Below are positions 4,765-6,268 of a stretch of 6,268 nucleotides of DNA, in pieces. The notes beneath the pieces were generated by a model that was given only the letters and a program-made list of their open reading frames with translations, was not told where the DNA came from and ran no database searches. Made by a program: the position numbers and the translations under genes. The stretch is taken from positions 1 through 6,268 of the forward strand of contig JAFZAR010000134.1 of the NCBI GenBank assembly GCA_017557085.1. The letters are read 5' to 3'. Position 1 is the first letter of the stretch, and each line of letters begins with the position of its first letter. The stretch is from Verrucomicrobiota bacterium. Its GTDB lineage: Bacteria; Verrucomicrobiota; Verrucomicrobiia; Limisphaerales; UBA1412.

Positions 4765-6048
4765 CTAACCTTGTGTGACCTTCAGAATGGCGTAATTGCG
4801 TTTGCCTTTGCGCAGCAGCAGATACTTGCCGAACATCAGATCCTTTTCGCTTACCATTCTCTGAACATTGTTCTCGCGGATATTGGCCAGATAGATGCCG
4901 CCGGCATCCACATCTTTGCGGGCTTGTCCCTTGGAAGGACAAAGTCCGGTGCGTACCAGCAGTTCCAGCAGAGACTTGCCGTCACCGGCCAGCTCAGAGG
5001 CCGGGATCTCTGTAGTGGGAACTTCCGCGGCAACATCCTGGAAATTGCGTTCGGAGATACCTTCCACGGAACCGCCGAAGAGGATCTCGCTGGCGCGGAT
5101 CGCGTCTTGAGTAGCGGCCTCGCCATGGATCAGCTTGGTCATTTCGTATGCCAAAGTCTTATGCGCCGTTCTGGCTTCGGGTTTCTCCTCGTGCTGTTTG
5201 GCCAGCTCTTCGATTTGCTCTTTGGAGAGGAACGTATAGAACTTCAGCAGCTTGATCACATCGCGGTCATCCACGCGCACCCAGAACTGATAAAAACGGT
5301 AAACACTGGTCTTGTTGGGATCCAGATAAATAGCGCCGCCCAGGCTCTTGCCGAACTTGGTTCCATCCGCGTTTGTCAGCAGGGGGAGCGTCAAACCGTG
5401 CAGAGTGACTCCGGACATCTTCTTGCCCAGATCCATACCGGCGGTGATGTTGCCCCATTGATCACTGCCGCCGATCTCCAGCTCACAGCCGAACTCCTTG
5501 TTCAGATGACAGAAGTCATAGGCCTGCAGCAGCATATAGCTGAACTCCGTATAAGTGATGCCGGACTCGCTCTGCATGCGGGTCTTTACGCTTTCTTTTG
5601 CCAGCATCGTATTGACAGAAAAATGCTTGCCGACATCGCGCAGAAAATCCAGAAAAGAGAATTTTGACATCCATGTGGCGTTATCCACCAGCCTTGCGGG
5701 ATTTTCCGATCCCGTAAAATCCAGGAAACGTGACAACTGCTCCTTCACACATGCCACATTATGCGCAAGTGTTTCGTAAGTAAGCAACTGGCGTTCAGTA
5801 GTTCTGCCGCTGGGATCACCAATACTGCCGGTCGCGCCGCCGGCCAGAGCCAGAACATGATGTCCCGTCAGCTGGAAACGCCGCAGAGTCAATAAAGGAA
5901 TCAAATTACCGACATGGAGGCTATCTGCCGTGGGGTCGAAACCGCAATACAAAGTCACTTTCTTCTCCGATAACAATTTTGTAACCCCATCTAAATCAGT
6001 ACAATCGGCAATCAAGCCTCTCCACTTCAGTTCATCAATCACATTCAT
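4765..6048 (-). CDS. tyrS: Tyrosyl-tRNA synthetase
   Basis: This 427-residue class I aminoacyl-tRNA synthetase attaches tyrosine to tRNA-Tyr in the cytoplasm. The Rossmann catalytic domain carries the HIGH signature as HVGN (45-48) in CGFDPTADSLHVGN. It then has GDPSGRTTER (77-86), Y171-xx-LQ-AYD178 for tyrosine binding, and GGSDQWGN (193-200). The KMSKS signature appears as KFGKS (231-235), typical of bacterial TyrRS. A C-terminal S4 RNA-binding domain follows (about 360-427). Length is normal for the bacterial form. No strong Shine-Dalgarno precedes the ATG at 6048, but the 'NVIDELKWRGL' start is conserved. It is the first gene of a three-gene operon with DUF167 and the PHP phosphatase. Confidence 0.97.
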   Translation of the reverse strand: MNVIDELKWRGLIADCTDLDGVTKLLSEKKVTLYCGFDPTADSLHVGNLIPLLTLRRFQLTGHHVLALAGGATGSIGDPSGRTTERQLLTYETLAHNVACVKEQLSRFLDFTGSENPARLVDNATWMSKFSFLDFLRDVGKHFSVNTMLAKESVKTRMQSESGITYTEFSYMLLQAYDFCHLNKEFGCELEIGGSDQWGNITAGMDLGKKMSGVTLHGLTLPLLTNADGTKFGKSLGGAIYLDPNKTSVYRFYQFWVRVDDRDVIKLLKFYTFLSKEQIEELAKQHEEKPEARTAHKTLAYEMTKLIHGEAATQDAIRASEILFGGSVEGISERNFQDVAAEVPTTEIPASELAGDGKSLLELLVRTGLCPSKGQARKDVDAGGIYLANIRENNVQRMVSEKDLMFGKYLLLRKGKRNYAILKVTQG

Positions 6049-6076
6049 CGCGATAAATCAAATTTGCAAATATCTA

Positions 6077-6102
6077 CCATGCAGACTGTTTACAGTACAT
6101 GG
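6077..6102 (-). promoter_or_regulatory. Imperfect palindrome at the tyrS transcription start
   Basis: CCATG (6077-6081) pairs with CATGG (6098-6102), and ACTGT (6085-6089) with ACAGT (6092-6096), with a CAG/A bulge between the two stems. It lies just downstream of the predicted -10 of tyrS, where it could be an operator or form a hairpin at the 5' end of the mRNA. No regulator is identified. Confidence 0.35.
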
Positions 6103-6109
6103 CCCCACA

Positions 6110-6137
6110 AGTATAAAACATTCTGATAACTGTTCAA
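6110..6137 (-). promoter_or_regulatory. Putative sigma70-type promoter of the tyrS operon
   Basis: Read on the - strand, TTGAAC (6132-6137) and TATACT (6110-6115) are separated by 16 bases and match the -35 and -10 consensus at 4/6 and 5/6 positions. Transcription would start around 6103, giving a leader of about 55 nt before the tyrS ATG. Confidence 0.5.
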
Positions 6138-6161
6138 TACCTGAATTCATAATTTTGAGCG

Positions 6162-6198
6162 AATCTGAAAAAATGAACTCAAAAAAATCTGAAAAAAT
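6162..6198. repeat. Two direct copies of a 13-mer with A-tracts
   Basis: AATCTGAAAAAAT occurs at 6162-6174 and 6186-6198, 24 bases apart, with another A7 run (6181-6187) between them. The three A-tracts are centred about 13 and 10 bases apart, so the DNA is probably bent. It lies upstream of both the tyrS promoter and the presumed gene off the right edge. It could be a regulator site or simply AT-rich spacer. Confidence 0.35.
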
Positions 6199-6247
6199 TT
6201 TCAACATCATAACACACTGAAGAATAGAGAGATAAAGAACAAAAGAG

Positions 6248-6268
6248 AAGGAGGATGAAAAAAAATAG
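6248..6268 (+). promoter_or_regulatory. Strong Shine-Dalgarno at right edge, probable start of a divergent gene
   Basis: AAGGAGG (6248-6254) within a purine-rich leader is a near-perfect ribosome binding site. An ATG follows at once (6255), reading M-K-K-N before the edge. A spacing of zero is too short for normal initiation, so either pairing uses the more upstream AGAGAAG or the true start codon lies just outside the window. Either way a + strand gene divergent from tyrS is likely to begin here. Confidence 0.4.

Noticed and set aside
4771..5667. 298-codon open frame on the + strand inside tyrS
   Set aside because: It is antisense to an unmistakable tyrosyl-tRNA synthetase with all signature motifs, and its product resembles no family.
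6049..6103. T-box or other known riboswitch ahead of tyrS
   Set aside because: The leader is only about 55 nt, with no room or conserved motif for a T-box and no terminator stem.

Overview
The window is ordinary bacterial chromosome, moderately GC-rich in its genes and AT-rich between them. It holds five complete confident genes plus the MFS transporter gene, the tail of one further gene, and a compact repeat element between two of them. The source looks like a Gram-negative host-associated or sugar-scavenging bacterium. A Gfo/Idh/MocA dehydrogenase next to a FucP-type sugar symporter, and a cupin that looks like a lipoprotein, would fit Bacteroidota or the PVC group (Lentisphaerota, Kiritimatiellota). 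No sequence feature settles the phylum, so this is inference.

Left part (1-2136, + strand): the last 62 codons of a Gfo/Idh/MocA-type oxidoreductase are followed 28 bases later by a FucP-type MFS transporter. Together they suggest a sugar or polyol uptake-and-oxidation operon. The transporter is about 200 residues longer than usual. It appears to carry a 13th membrane segment resembling a lipoprotein signal peptide, and then a soluble C-terminal domain that topology would place outside the cytoplasm.

Middle (2137-2609): this gene-free stretch is mostly a compact element of 289 bp (2151-2439). It has 10-bp perfect terminal inverted repeats and is flanked by 9-bp identical direct repeats, so it looks like a MITE or similar non-autonomous insertion. 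Inside are six hairpins. The first and last are matched 9-3-9 stem-loops sharing the same outer seven base pairs, and the first also works as the terminator of the transporter gene. After it come a sigma70-like promoter and a leader with competing inverted repeats ahead of the next gene.

A two-gene + strand unit follows (2610-3613). It encodes a flavodoxin-fold FMN reductase with an iron-sulfur-flavoprotein-like cysteine motif, and 2 bases later a small exported cupin. A strong hairpin (3622-3648) separates it from a convergent - strand operon.

Right part (- strand, transcribed from about 6100 down to 3650): tyrS (tyrosyl-tRNA synthetase), then a DUF167/YggU protein, then a PHP-family phosphatase resembling HisJ, with 18-base and 1-base-overlap junctions. 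A recognisable promoter and an imperfect palindrome lie ahead of tyrS. The last 200 bases are AT-rich, with A-tracts and a strong Shine-Dalgarno at the edge that points to a divergent gene starting at or just beyond the window.

I found no CRISPR array, tRNA, rRNA, defence system or plainly new multi-gene system. The most unusual items are the extended transporter and the hairpin-rich element.
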